Part shown: positions 11,367 to 22,966 of the stretch, one piece after another | How the letters are laid out: every line of letters begins with the position of its first letter | Numbering within the stretch: position 1 is the first letter of the stretch | NCBI GenBank assembly: GCA_947579605.1 | Contig: OX388307.1 | Span: 23,289,237 to 23,353,236 of the forward strand | DNA from: Athripsodes cinereus | Taxonomy: Eukaryota; Arthropoda; Insecta; Trichoptera; Leptoceridae | Direction of reading: 5' to 3' | DNA length: 64,000 nucleotides | Notes under the pieces: model-generated | Database searches by the model: none | The model's input: only the letters and a program-made list of their open reading frames with translations | What the model was told of the DNA's origin: nothing | Made by a program: the position numbers and the translations under genes

Positions 11367-12739
11367 GGGAACTTGCACTCGAGAGGAATATTTTGTGAAA
11401 TGCATTAATTAGGTAGAAAAAAGGTTATATATCGATTATATTTTGATTAAAACTCAAAAATAAATATTTTTCATTTATTATTTTAATAAATAAAATCACG
11501 ATTTTTCGCCCGCTGTTTGAACGCCTTGTCGATGGTTATTGCATTTGTGACGTCACATGTCCTGAGTGATGTTTTGTTGTTTATCGTAATGTATGGGATT
11601 AACAATCGCTTGGTATTTGAGTCCGGTTTTTAACATTTTGGAAGGAGGTAAATATTACAAAAAGTTTCCAAAAAGATCATACAAATATTGTGTAGTCCAA
11701 GATGTACAAATATACCTAACTTATACGACACCGAATAAATTATTTCTACGCATGCCGATATTGTAAGCCTCTTACTGTACTGTAAGTTCAGCGACTTCTT
11801 TGCAGCTTTCCATATCTATCGCCCAATGACAAAACAAACAAAATCATTCACAGTATCAATATTGTTATAAATGAACATATCTATCAAGTAGTGGATGCTT
11901 GTAGTGTCGACATTTGTTATTATATCCTTAAAATACGATATGATTTACAATAAAAATCTTTTGGTTTTGACACACTGGCTGGCAGAAACTCACTCGCTGT
12001 GGATATATTATTTGTAGATGATCGATGACTCAATTCAGCACAAGTTATAAAATTTAACTTCTGTGCTAATTTCAACCAACTTTGATTTTTTCCAATAACA
12101 TTGGACAGATTTTTTTAGCAGGATGTTCGTTCACTCCGACCATGCACCCAGTACAGAAAAGTAATGGCGTATTTAGAACCTGTAATCACTAATCGAACCT
12201 AAAAATGATGGAAAATTGATAATAATTGCCATTGAATATTATGTAATTATTACACAATGTTGTATTGCACTTTACAAATTAGTAATAACATTATAAGACA
12301 AAGTTATAGCGCCTACTGGCGGGCTAAATTATGCATGATAAATATTCAATCGCCCCTTGAGAAAATCGTTTTTCGTCATTATAACTAAATAAAAAAATAG
12401 GAACTGATGTATGTTTATATGTAAAAATTTAATCATATTGAAGTTTTTGGCAAAAAAAGCGTTCAAACCCAAACCACAACAGTAAATAACCTCGTCAAAC
12501 CAATAGATATATACTACGAAATGTACTAAGCATCTGTAGACAGAGAGATCGAAGGGACATATGACGTCATCAAAATGGCGCGTTCGGATGTGGCGTTTTC
12601 GCGGAAGTTCAAAAATCGAAATTTCAAAATGCTATAAAACAGAAACTAAGCAACGTATCGAAAAAAAAATTACCGATATGTGTTACTGATTACTTTATTT
12701 ATGATTTTGAAGAATAAAAAAAAATATGTGCAAGTTCCC
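11367..12739. mobile_element. TA-flanked non-autonomous DNA transposon (TIR GGGAACTTGCAC)
   Basis: GGGAACTTGCAC at 11367 is matched by GTGCAAGTTCCC ending at 12739, and both are flanked by TA. Tc1/mariner-type elements duplicate TA. The interior is AT-rich and has no recognisable transposase. CG-containing subterminal strings (CGCCCGCTGTTTGAACGCC near 11508, GCGTTCGGATGTGGCG near 12580) occur towards each end. Confidence 0.6.
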
Positions 12740-12744
12740 TATAC

Positions 12745-12833
12745 CACCGAACTTCGTATTATAAGTACTCATAATGCGGTGTAGAGGGTTTCTCAAACCA
12801 GCATTAGTGCGAGCCGCACTAAGTAAAGGGGAC
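12745..12833 (-). pseudogene. non-LTR ORF2 C-terminal relic, distal part
   Basis: On the minus strand this continues the LINE relic at 14392-14525 after removal of the intervening hAT. A string like PLYLVRLALMLV with frame breaks fits the L-F/Y-x-V-x-x-A-R-T-N-x-G-L-N-x-P end of insect non-LTR ORF2 proteins. Confidence 0.45.
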
Positions 12834-13189
12834 GATACGACCAGAGATGTGACGTACCTATTTCAAATAAAAGTATTTAAAATACAAATACAAAATACAA
12901 AATACGTATTTGTATTTTGTATTTCAAATACCTTTTTGTAAAAAGTATTTTGTATTTTATTTGAAATACTTTTTTTGAGTATTTTGTATTTTACACAAAA
13001 TACTTTTACAAAATACCTTTTTATTGTTTGAAACAAAATTCTGCCATTAATTGATATGCGCGTACGCAAGCTTTTTTTACCAATTTGTTGAATTACAAAT
13101 ACAACGTTTCCATTAGAGTACTCCATGTTTGAGATATACACACATAATAATGATGATTGAACAAATTATACATGACGCCGTTTAACGAT

Positions 13190-13640
13190 CCATGGCCATT
13201 TCAAGGGCGCTGTGATTTCTCCTGAATGGTAGCATTTTCAATTTTGTCTGAAGGCAATCTATTCCAGGCAGATGACGCTGCGACTTTGTTTCTTCTTTCT
13301 GCAAATTTAGAGGTATTTGCCCTTTTGAGTTCAACGAGTTTATGAAGTTGAGCACAGCCTTCGCCACACATTTTCGTCAGCGGAACAGATCAGTGGGTAG
13401 TGTGCTGCCTTGTGGACAGTGAGACACAGTTTAAACACCAGTATCTCTAGGACTCTCAGTTAGTGTAGACTTCTTAGTAGTGAAGTTATGTGGCAGCTCT
13501 TATTCTCTCTGTAAATGATCCGGAGGCAACACTAAAAACCATCTGAAGACGATAAGGATGAGTCTGGAGCAGTCCTGTATACTGTATGTATGATGTTACA
13601 GTAGTCCATACGATTTCAGATTTGGATTATCCATTCTGAT
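13190..13640 (-). pseudogene. CR1/L2-type LINE ORF2 C-terminal fragment inside the hAT
   Basis: On the minus strand, in order, with frameshifts and stops: LDYCN (near 13600), CHITSLLRSLH followed by L-x-V-L-x-I-L-V-F-K-L, then SSAWNRLPSD near 13250. The order L-D-Y-C-N, H-I-T-P-L-L-x-x-L-H-W-L-P and W-N-x-L-P is the thumb/C-terminal signature of CR1/L2 reverse transcriptases. The fragment is clearly dead. Confidence 0.7.
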
Positions 13641-13798
13641 TTATTTTGCAGCCCAAGTCAGGAATTCTCTTACCTGCTTGATGATACTCAATCCATTTAT
13701 GACAATTTTCGGCTTATTCTTCTAACAACCGTACATTTTGTCATGACTTAATTAATTTTTTTTTCTATTTTGACAGTTCTTCCTAAAGCTCATCCTCA

Positions 13799-14155
13799 TT
13801 GTCTGCAAGCAATGATATATCGAATCATGTCAACCCTTTCTCCATTTATGTATACTCTTGTCCAGTTTTTCATTCATCAATGGCATTCATCAATTGTCTG
13901 CAAGCAATGCTATATCGAATCATGTCAACCCTTTCTCCATTTATGAATACTCTTGTCCAGTGTTTCATTCATCAATTGTCTGCAAGCAATGCTATATCGA
14001 ATCATGTCAACCCTTTCTCCATTTATGTATACTCTTGTCCAGTATTTCATTCATCAATGGCATTCATCAATTGTCTGCAAGCAATGCTATATCGAATCAT
14101 GTCAACCCTTTCTCCATGTATACTTTTGTCCAGTTTTTATTTCTCTTTCATTCAT
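13799..14155 (+). repeat. minisatellite, four units of 82 or 95 bp
   Basis: Units start at GTCTGCAAGCAATG at 13801, 13896, 13978 and 14073. The 95-base and 82-base forms differ by a 13-base block (TGGCATTCATCAA type). Open frames across the array exist only because the unit lacks stops. Confidence 0.9.
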
Positions 14156-14391
14156 CAATGGTTTAAATATTAAATACTTTTGTCTTACACCTTGTTCGAC
14201 TATTTGTAAAAAGTATTTTAAAAAGGTATTTTAAAAAAGTATTTTGAAAATACGTATTTTGTATTTTGTATTTAAATACCATTTTGAAAAAGTATTTAGT
14301 ATTTTGTATTTGAAATACAAAAATTCAAAAGTATTTGTATTTTGTATTTAAATACTTTTTTGAAAGTATTTTGCACATCTCTGGATACGAC

Positions 14392-14525
14392 CTTCTATCT
14401 GACGGCACACGAAAACCTACTCCAGCCAATAATCGAGGAACATCGACATCAGATGTACAAATTCTCCTCAAAACACACGCGTCGATAAGTTCTCGACGAT
14501 TATGGTATATTCTTATCGTATACAA
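14392..14525 (-). pseudogene. non-LTR ORF2 C-terminal relic, proximal part
   Basis: The minus-strand frame reads IYHNRRELIDACVLRRICTS and then PRLLAGVGFRVPSDRR. I recognise this as the end of an insect non-LTR ORF2 protein, where a short helical stretch precedes F-R-V-P. It stops at the hAT duplication and resumes at 12833. Confidence 0.55.
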
Positions 14526-14529
14526 TATG

Positions 14530-14660
14530 GGTTAGTTGGAAGATATCGCGTTTCTGCGATAAACTCGCCCATTGCACAATTTTTTTTGTATAGTTAAATT
14601 GAATTTTTTCATTTGTTGTTTTTTTGTGCAATAAAGTTTATTATTATTATTATTATAATT
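14530..14660 (+). repeat. non-LTR/SINE 3' end with stem-loop and (TTA)n tail
   Basis: A hairpin ATCGC...GCGAT followed by AAACTCGCC (14545-14573) precedes GTGCAATAAAG and a (TTA)n tail. The same hairpin-plus-CGCC layout occurs at 17706, 34506 and, on the minus strand, about 37100. An antisense relative of the tail lies at 27195-27265. Confidence 0.6.
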
Positions 14661-14759
14661 TTTCAAAATAGAAAATCATATTTTTTTAGTTCAAGAAGTG
14701 AAATGGAAGAGAAATTAAAATAGTTAGTGCAGATTTTTCAGATCGCGAATGAATCTTAC

Positions 14760-14855
14760 GAAAATGGCGCCATTACAATCACTGCAACTTCATGGTCGCT
14801 CAGGTCACTCGACGTCGAGCGATATTTATGCTATCGTGAACCCAGCCCTGGATTG
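14760..14855 (-). repeat. dispersed repeat end shared with 58655-58786
   Basis: Strings CACTGCAACTTCATGGTCG and TTTATGCT..CGTGAACC occur in the same order here and at 58722-58783. On the minus strand the block begins GGGCTGGGTTCACG, which resembles a transposon terminus. The other end was not identified. Confidence 0.5.
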
Positions 14856-15394
14856 TCAATGTCATTTTCCGGATTGTTATGGTTTTGTTTACGGTGAATC
14901 ATAAAAGAATATTTGAATATGTTTTTAGAAATGTTGTTTTTTCAACGTTGACATAAAATATAATTATTGTTTCTAACCGTTCTTTTTCAAATGAAGCAAT
15001 AAATGCAATAGTTTTTTTAGTTACTTACCTTCACAAACATTTTCGATATTTTAAATGCAATTAACGTAGGTTTTAGGGACTGTCACCATGTGGGTATGAA
15101 TATTTTTTTTTTAAACAAATTAACCAAATTTGGAAAGAGGTGTAATCACATGGGTAAAGATTTGTCATTATTATTCACCTTGAAAAACAATGGATTTTGT
15201 AAGTAAATAGTAACTTTGATAAAACTACATAGGTACATTGTACTTTTTCTAGAGTTGCTGTCTTTAGAAACATCTCTAAAACAAAATTGTATGATGTAAG
15301 TACTTGGATGTGAATGTGGATTAGCAGTCGCTGGTAGACAAACACAAAAATTTCAAATCAGTACTTGTGATTTTATTCTAGATCTGACGATAAG

Positions 15395-18300
15395 ATGGTT
15401 AAACAAGTACACGAGAAGCACAATAAACATCAAAAATCTGATGATTCAAGATCTCATTGGCATGGTGAGTTTTATGATGTGGTGTCTCCCACAAAGCAAT
15501 TGACTCATCTCACATTGTTAATGTAACTAATATCATATTTGTGTTATAAGAATATAATATTCAAATAAACAGTTGGCAAATTCCTTTCCTGGATTCAGAT
15601 GTTAACTGTCTCGTACTTTACTGTACATTGATTAGAAACATTTACATAAAAGGTATACATTCAAATTATACTTAATTTTATTTTCTACTTACAGAAAACG
15701 ATAAGGAAAATAACTTGGAATCAATTATAATTGATGATTTTGACAATGCCTCACATGATAATATGACTGAAGATGATTATTTGTAAGTAAATTCTGTTTG
15801 ATTCTGCACCTCGCCTGTAAGATATTTGATGACAGCTATAATATGTAATAGTATAAAATATACAATTCATAATCCATGTATTGTCGTCAGACGTCGTGAT
15901 TTAATTAAATGCAGTCATGCAGTTATTACTTGACACTGCAATGAAGCGTGACAATGTACCTTTACATCTACCAACTTAACTACTAATTAATATCCCATTA
16001 GGCTGACTGAGTATCTACATCCTTACACCTTTACTATTTGACAAGTACCTAAGGAGAACTCTACGAAAAACACATACCATAACACCAAATTTGCATCAAA
16101 ACATCGCATCAATGCTACCAACACATTATAACATCTAGATGGATTGTCACCTCACCTGCTTACCTTGTAATTACTGTCAATAAAGACTTGCTTCATCAAT
16201 TTATCAACATTATTGGTAATCCCGACGTGAGCATATTGAATACGAGTACAATATTGATGACACTTGGCATAGACTTAGAGAACAAAAACACTCACATAAT
16301 GAAGGAACACAAAAACATCACAGTGAGACAAGACAGTAGACTGAGATGACCGACAAATTAAAAAAAAAATATGACATGAATAATCTCAACAAGATCTAGC
16401 AGAGGGAAACAAAACGCCTGCGAACTGAGTCACAATCAACAGTCTGAATATTACTGCCTCCTAAATTCTTCTGACTGAAAATCCATTACTTCGCCACCTC
16501 CTCAATGTATCAAACCAACGGCAACACGAGACAACTGTATTAAACATTTCTGCCAAACACGATATCTACACCTCATAGAGTTCTCCTTATATACATGTCC
16601 AAGAGTAGATGTGTTTCAATGTTCTACGATGTTATCATGTAGATGCTTAGGTCGGTGCTGATGCACCACATGGGGTAGTCAGCAAACTAACTGAATTTAA
16701 TAAATGTTTATATGGACAGTAGAGGTGTACTATATGTAGAACAAGAACGAATAAATAAAATTAAATAGTCTCAATTAATTAATATATACTTACATAGTGT
16801 CATAGCCCTACCTACTTTCACTCCGTAGTAACCCATGTTTTATATCTGCAGTGACAGACATAATCCTGGTACTCGGCGCCAAATTGTCAAGTAGTCAATA
16901 TGGTTTCCACGAGTTTTTCTTTTGTGAAAAGCTGGAACCATGACAATAGGTTAAAAACCTGACAAGTTTTATACAAGTTAATGGTAAATGGGTGAATGTG
17001 TAAAAGGCAAATTTAATTTCAAACAATCATTTAATGAAAACAAAAATGACTTTCACTATTACAGAGAAAACACTTATCTCAACATAACTATGACTTTACT
17101 ACCCATTGTCTGTGCACATGTTATGTTACACTGTAGCACATAAGCAAAAACATATTGATAATTATTTCGCTTTTAAATTATCTTCAACTATAGGCTCATT
17201 CAAACATAAAGTAAAATCCCTCATAAACAACCCACCATCTCATCAATAGTAGATAGTTCTCGCTTAGATACATATATAATAATTCGATGGCATAGCGCAC
17301 AGATGTGGTAAGTGCAGTTTTCATAGTTTTGAGATAATCAATGTTGAAAGTTAGAGATGCCATACAATGTAGTACTAATCATACATAGTTTTTCTTAAAT
17401 ATCTCGTTAATGACACAGAGTTACGCAATAATATTCCTAAGGAACATACTTCAGATGATATAGATTCACATGCGTATAATAACTCATTTTCGGTAAAAAC
17501 TGCACTTACCACATCTGTACGCTATACCATCGATTATATAGGTTTATGGTTGTGAATGCTTACATTTTTATCTTTTATTTTTTTTTCTTTATATTTATAT
17601 AGGTATTCTTGTTTTATATTATATATATATTTCATTTTCTGTTTATCTTTTGATCTAAACTCACTTTATAGTAAAACAGTTCTCAAACATTGTAGTAGGT
17701 TTACTGGAAGACATTGCCTCAAGGCAATATGTACGCCTTTTGTAAAATATTTGTATATTTGACAATAAAGTGTTTATTATTGTTATTAACATTCAGTTTA
17801 CCTTATGTTGATGAAATTAATTATGGACCCTACTTAAAGGACACCTCTAAGCATCAAAGTGTGTCCTTCTCTCCCCTCACTACTGACTTTGAGCAAGATT
17901 AAGAGTTGGTCATACATCCCTACAGTGGTATGATGGGTCCATCTTTGTGATTGGCTGTTGAAAAATACTAATACACGCTCATGTGGGTTCTATTGTAGAC
18001 CCAGGTATTCAAAGAATAATCAAGTGAATAATAAAATAATTATTTACAAATCAGTCAATCAACTTGGCATCCATTTCACTATTATTTTAATCCGCCAGAA
18101 ATTAATGTGTCCGTTAATGCAATTCATAAGTTATCACTGTTTATCATATCATCCTTTTTGCACAACATTCATAGTTTTATAATATTCCCTACGCATTTGA
18201 AAATCATTTATTATCCTTGTAGCGATGCAGGTACATTTTAAGTGCAGCAATATTAATGTGTCCGTTAATGCAATTCATAATTTATCACTGTTTATCATAT

Positions 18301-21300
18301 CATCCTTTTTGCACAACATTCATAGTTTTATAATATTCCTACGCATTTGAAAATCATTAATTATCCTTGTAGCGATGCAGGTACATTTTAAGTGCAGCAA
18401 TATTAATGTGTCCGTTAATGCAATTCATAATTTATCACTGTTTATCATATCATCCTTTTTGCACAACATTCATAGTTTTATAATATTCCTACGCATTTGA
18501 AAATCATTTATTATCCTTGTAGCGATGCAGGTACATTTTAAGTGCAGCAATATTAATGTGTCCGTTAATGCAATTCATAATTTATCACTGTTTATCATAT
18601 CATCCTTTTTGCACAACATTCATAGTTTTATAATATTCCTACGCATTTGAAAATCATTTATTATCCTTGTAGCGATGCAGGTACATTTTAAGTGCAGCAA
18701 TATTTTTAATGTTGGAAGTAGAGGGTTATTCCCGGGAAAACCCTCTAATTTTTATTTCCTGTTTCCCGGGAAAAAAACAAATAATTTCCCAGGAAAAAAC
18801 ACAAATTATTTGTCATGCAGATCGCCATATCGATACCAAAATCTTTGTTTAGTTAACTGTAATGGTCGTAATAAACTTGTTGAATCTGACGAACATTTTG
18901 ATGTGATAAAATATGAAAACTAATATTTATTAACAATATTAATGTTTTACTTTAAAAAAAACTTAATTATATAACTTCAATGTATTCGTTTGAAAAAAGC
19001 ATAATTCTAAACATCGAAATCGGGGGTATGTTTGGCCGACAATGTACAAGAATCCTACGATTTTTCAAGTGTTTTTTTTATAGATCGAAAAGTTATATAG
19101 TTTTTAAAAATATTAGCGCAGCAAATTGACAATTATTTATTTTATTCATGTATATTAACCGATTTAAAAAATCATTTTTTGTTAAAATTTCTCATTTTTT
19201 GAAGTCAAATCACCAAATGAACTCGATTTTTGTTTATTAAAAAAGCTTTGCCAAAATCCATAATATTTATTTGGTTGATAGGATGAATAAAAATTAAAAT
19301 TATATATATTTTGTAAACAATTTGTATTTTTTGATATAACGAAGAGTACCTAAATAAATCTCGTCAGTCGGTTATTGAGTTTTTTTTAAGCAAATAACTT
19401 ATATTGGTAACAAAAATTAGATTTTTTTTATCAAATCAAAATGTTTGCAAGGGTCAACAAGTTTTGAGAGTTTTTCTACCAAATTTGTTGAAAATTGAAT
19501 ACTAATAAATATAATTATGAATTTCCCGTTTCCCGGGAACGAAAATAATCCGAAATACTCTCTAGTTGGAAGATTTTAACCTTCCAAATAAATAATTATA
19601 TTTTTGTAGTATTTATTTGATAATTATACCTATTTTGAATAGTAACTTTTCGACACAATGCCTATCTATACTGGGCATATTCACCATATCCACATCTTAC
19701 ACATATTTTTTAACAATAAGTTGTCTTTGTCATATATACCTTTCCAACTACCTGTATTTATATCCATGTATGAATATTCTTTTCAGAAGTGAAACAAACG
19801 TAAAAATATTGAATAAAGTTGAAGATAGCGATAGTGAAGAAGAAAGCTATGAAACACAAAATGGTAAGGCCACTGTTATATCTATATATTAACTTGTTAA
19901 CTGATAACTCATCATTGTGTGAGTTTAGTATCTACATCCCAATATTGTACAATGGTTCTTGACAGTGTGTGTTTGTGAACTCACCGGATAGCACAATAAA
20001 CATCATCCCAAAATCTGCTGTCGGCAAGGCCACAAAATTATTTAATGATTTGAATATTCGTATTGATATTTTGACCAAAACATACAATGACTTTATCACC
20101 AAGATAGACTCTCCTATGTTTTTGTTGTTTCTTTTTGTAGATGTCTCATTTTTGTTGTTTTGTTTTTTCTCACTCTTTTTATTTATTACACTTTATTCTT
20201 TTTCCTGCTGAAATTGCCTTGGCCAAAACTGTTACGATCTCAGTGCAGGGTTGAAATAATTATACAGGTCAAATATCCTCTTAATATCATAAAATTTGGA
20301 CATTCGGGGTAGGCACTGAAAACAAATTAGAATAATGATAACATTTATACAACAATCAATTAAATTTACACAAGTTATTTGAATTTTTTTGGTTCTTTTT
20401 GTTGCACTATTTGTGTATAGTAATGATTGTTAACAAATGTATGGCTATGGATAGATAAATATGGTATAAGGTTTATGACACTAAATGTGTATATTGCCAA
20501 GCCCCAAAAACTTGGCTGATTCTAAGAGAAAACCAGTGTCGTCTCACTTTAACCAGCATTAATAAAATACTTCACCATAAATTTGGAATAATTTATGATT
20601 TAAAGTTATGTTTTTAAATTGATTATTCAAAGATATTTATTTTACATCGCTGCATAACTATAAAACTTGAATTTTAAAAATAACCTTCACTTTCTGCTCC
20701 GTACAAAATTACTTTGTTGCCACAATACTTTCGAATCTTATTTAAAGAAAATATAAATATTTTGTTATATTTTAAGAAAGGTGCTTTCGCAGAGCATATT
20801 ATATGTATAAAAATATTGTTTTTGGGTACTCTTATTTTCTTTGAAAAGGTGTCTTAACAGAACATATTATATGTATAAAAATATCGTTTTTGGGTACTCT
20901 ACATACAGCAGCCTTGAAAAAGACTAGTTGGTCTTGAGAAAGCCCATTGGCTTCTGCCTGACGTTTTTTGCAGGATTCAACCTGACATCAGCTAGGGTGT
21001 AGAGGGGCGGTGGTTGGCTTCGGCGGTGGGGGTGTCATGAAGGCAGCAATTCCACCTTTCCCCTCTTATGCTTCTCTCATATCAATCCTTTCAGGGCGGG
21101 TGACCACACTCATCGCTGAAAAGCGACTTCGTTCAACCAACCGCACTCACTAAGAATCGAACCCAGCACCTTTATGTTACGAGTCAAGTACTCTAACCAC
21201 TAGGCCACAGAGGTAGTAGTATTGCAATTAGCTCAAGGCCGCATCGACACCTATCGAATTTGTTCGCAACTTTTTAGCTCTTGTTCATCATTGGATACAA

Positions 21301-22143
21301 CCAAATGACCTTTGAACTCGCTACACTTGACTATAATGTCATGTGTGTTGCAATTACCAGTGTATTTTTAATGCGAAGGAATTAGTAGATTTATTTTTAT
21401 TTTGCATGAAATGTTTTTTTGTTTTAATTGCGCTAGCTACCTTTGGTTCATCATTTAGATAAATAGAAATATCATGCTAGTTGAAATAAGACCGCTAAAA
21501 CTTATAATAAGCAGTAATAAAATTAAAAATTTAAGGTAAGTAAATATATCACTAAAATAATTTGTATTTGATACAAAGATAGCACTTATAACTTGTATTA
21601 AATTATAAAAAACACAAAAAAAAAATCCAAAATTTTAAGTAAAAAACAAATTGATACTTAAAATTCCACATATTTTGTTAGGAACCTTAAGATTTCGTAA
21701 TGTAAAAGGTCCAAGGGTGGTTTTATCAATAAAATAAATACTGAACATGTGAACCACGCTTTGTCAATCTGGTTCATAATTTAATGTATATGGTTCATAA
21801 ACAAAGTGTTTGGGCTTTGCCGATATACTGAATGACAGATTATGTAATGCGTGATCTAAGTAAATGTGTGGCTATGGATGTATAAATATACATAGTGTAA
21901 GGTATATGAGACTAAATGTGTATATACTAATTGACAGATTACGAGATGGAGATGTGTGATCTACAAGAAGAAGAGATGTGGGATGATGACTCTGATGAGT
22001 ATTGGGATCCATCAGTAAGAGATGTAACATGGTCTGTCACTAGTCCATGTATATTCCCTTGTCACAACCCAACTAAAGTCAACACCTCACCACTTCCAGT
22101 AGAAGAAGGACAGTTTGACGACTCCGCAGAGGATATTAGCTGA
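15395..22143 (+). CDS. multi-exon gene for an acidic protein of unknown function
   Basis: Four coding exons join with matching phases: 15395-15464 (then GTGAGT), 15695-15782 (after TTACAG, then GTAAGT), 19787-19863 (after TTTCAG, then GTAAGG) and 21938-22143 (after TTGACAG, ending TGA). The product is 146 residues. An upstream acceptor TTCTAG at 15376-15381 suggests at least one 5' UTR exon. The N-terminus is His/Lys-rich and the middle has a DSDSEEES stretch of casein-kinase-2 type. Residues 79-103 hold 13 acidic residues and include EYWDPSVRDVTW; the C-terminus is again acidic. I see no membrane segment, signal peptide or known domain. It is probably intrinsically disordered and intracellular, perhaps nuclear. 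Introns are filled with a MITE, retroposon tail, minisatellite, hAT and SINE. It is convergent with NTPCR. Consistent phases over three introns argue strongly for a real gene. Confidence 0.7.
15783..17284 (+). other. intron sequence with a possible small inverted-repeat element
   Basis: This is part of the second coding intron of the acidic gene. It has no coding signal. TAAGGAGAACTCTA near 16048 and its complement TAGAGTTCTCCTT near 16577 could be the ends of a roughly 0.5-kb, comparatively C-rich non-autonomous element. I could not define a target duplication. Confidence 0.4.
17285..17532. mobile_element. MITE, 248 bp, about 37-bp inverted ends
   Basis: CGATGGCATAGCGCACAG followed by ATGTGGTAAGTGCAGTTTT at the left end is matched with few mismatches by the complement at 17496-17532. 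The flanks are AT-rich and the duplication is unclear. It lies in an intron of the acidic gene. Confidence 0.7.
17540..17790 (+). repeat. retroposon 3' end with stem-loop and AATAAA-like tail
   Basis: CATTGCCTCAAGGCAATATG forms a hairpin and is followed by ACGCCTTTTGTA, then GACAATAAAG and (TTA/TTG)n. The layout is shared with 14545, 34506 and 37100. It is probably the 3' end of a LINE or a SINE using its machinery. Confidence 0.6.
18101..18703 (+). repeat. tandem array, four units of about 150 bp
   Basis: Units begin ATTAATGTGTCCGTTAATGC at 18101, 18252, 18402 and 18552, so periods are 151, 150 and 150 bases. Units are nearly identical, meaning recent expansion or homogenisation. The array ends 15 bases before the hAT at 18719. 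Confidence 0.95.
18719..19564. mobile_element. hAT-type element, 846 bp, TSD GTTGGAAG (TAGAGGG family)
   Basis: Ends TAGAGGGTTATTCCCGGG and ACTCTCTA are flanked by GTTGGAAG at 18711-18718 and 19565-19572. CCCGGGAA-type subterminal repeats occur at both ends. A second copy is at 45461. The interior is colinear with the TTAA elements at 36162 and 62614. No transposase is encoded. Confidence 0.9.
19864..20775 (+). other. intron sequence, no recognised feature
   Basis: This is the start of the third coding intron of the acidic gene. 20540-20760 resembles 40960-41212 over strings such as TTGAATTTTTAAAGTACCCTTCA/TTCTGCKCC, so it is old dispersed repeat. Confidence 0.45.
20776..20901 (+). repeat. 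direct repeat, two units about 68 bp apart
   Basis: CATATTATATGTATAAAAAT followed by AT(T/C)GTTTTTGGGTACTCT occurs at 20795 and 20863. Confidence 0.8.
20905..21215 (-). repeat. tRNA-derived SINE
   Basis: On the minus strand a box A (TGGCCTAGTGG, 21197-21207) and a box B (GGGTTCGATTC, 21154-21164) are spaced as in a tRNA. CTCGTAA lies in the anticodon position, as in tRNA-Thr(CGU). A core containing CAGCGATGAGTGTGGTCACC follows, then a unique 3' part. It lies antisense in the last intron of the acidic gene. RNA polymerase III would be expected to transcribe an active copy. Confidence 0.85.
21360..21830 (+). repeat. old dispersed repeat, related to 52260-53580
   Basis: Shared strings in the same order include ATTTTGCAT, ATAGAAATATCAT, a purine-rich AAAA-AAGACC block, TTAGGAACCTTAAG against TTAGGCACATAAGG, and GAACATGTGAACCACGCTTT against GAGCATGTGAACTGCGCTTT. 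By eye roughly two thirds of positions match. Identity is unknown. Confidence 0.55.
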
Positions 22144-22966
22144 CTAGACCACTCATGTCTAAAATATTCAAGACTGATAATAATATGTACTGTCTTTGTA
22201 TTCAATCAAATTTCTTAAAAAATATATGTAAGACTATATTGGCGCCTCCACTCAACGGTGCAATGTGGTGAAACTGGAACCATATGAAAGAGAAAAAATA
22301 ATTTTATTTCATAGGATCACAACTAAATTAAAAGCTCTTGGTATTTATTTCAGTTCAGTTTACTCACTACTGATCAACACATCCATCTGTAAATACTGCT
22401 AAGATAATATATACTTGAGCATAAATCTGTATGCCAGAGTGAAACTACACTATGTGGAATTTTGACCAAAGTGACCATACTTTTGTAATCTTTGTTATAC
22501 GCTTTTTGATGACATATTCATCTATCTTGAAAACGAGTTTTTTTTGTAAAATCTAATAATAAAATAATTATGTCAAATTTTTGTCAAAGCAAAACATCAA
22601 TTTAATAGTGTTGTGAAATTTTAGAAAAAAAAAAAGTGAGATATGATTAAAAGCAATCATTCACAATAATTTTCAAGTATAATTTGGTGTTAACTAACAT
22701 GCGAGAAACAAATATAATTTTATAAAATAAACTCAACGGCCATGTTACACCTACATTCATTTCAATTTATAGTTGCTTTTTAAATCCTGTATAAGGCCAT
22801 TTTGATTTGATTGTTCTTTTTATTTGTTGACTTATTCAATTAATAATTTTATAATAGTTTGAGCAATGGTTGATGGTGCCGAGTTCCTGTTGTTATTGTC
22901 TACCTAAAAATCAAGTCATAATATATTATGTATCTACAACAACAAAATAATATGAAATTAGCCTAA
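22144..22966. other. intergenic region between convergent genes
   Basis: This separates the stop of the acidic gene (22143) from the stop of NTPCR (22967, other strand), so it should hold both 3' UTRs. AT-rich strings that could act as poly(A) signals are common and I could not choose among them. Confidence 0.6.

Larger units (their letters stand above)
12842..14383. mobile_element. hAT-type element, 1542 bp, TSD GATACGAC
   Basis: Terminal inverted repeats CAGAGATGTG and CACATCTCTG are flanked by identical octamers GATACGAC at 12834-12841 and 14384-14391. The CAGNG start and 8-bp duplication are hAT hallmarks. Subterminal blocks of repeated GTATTTTGTATTT strings lie at both ends, as expected for transposase binding clusters. 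No transposase is present. The interior has captured a CR1/L2-type LINE fragment and a minisatellite. Confidence 0.9.

Noticed and set aside
13799..14234. Three overlapping open frames of 93-124 codons
   Set aside because: They exist only because the minisatellite unit lacks stops; the peptides are repeats of the unit.
18101..18703. CRISPR-like regular spacing
   Set aside because: The repeats are contiguous 150-bp units without spacers, in a eukaryotic context; this is a minisatellite.
19617..19892. 91-codon frame covering exon 3 of the acidic gene
   Set aside because: Its 5' part is intron; only 19787-19863 has splice sites and phase that fit the gene.
21150..21210. Functional tRNA-Thr gene on the minus strand
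   Set aside because: The acceptor stem does not close and the sequence continues into a SINE core.
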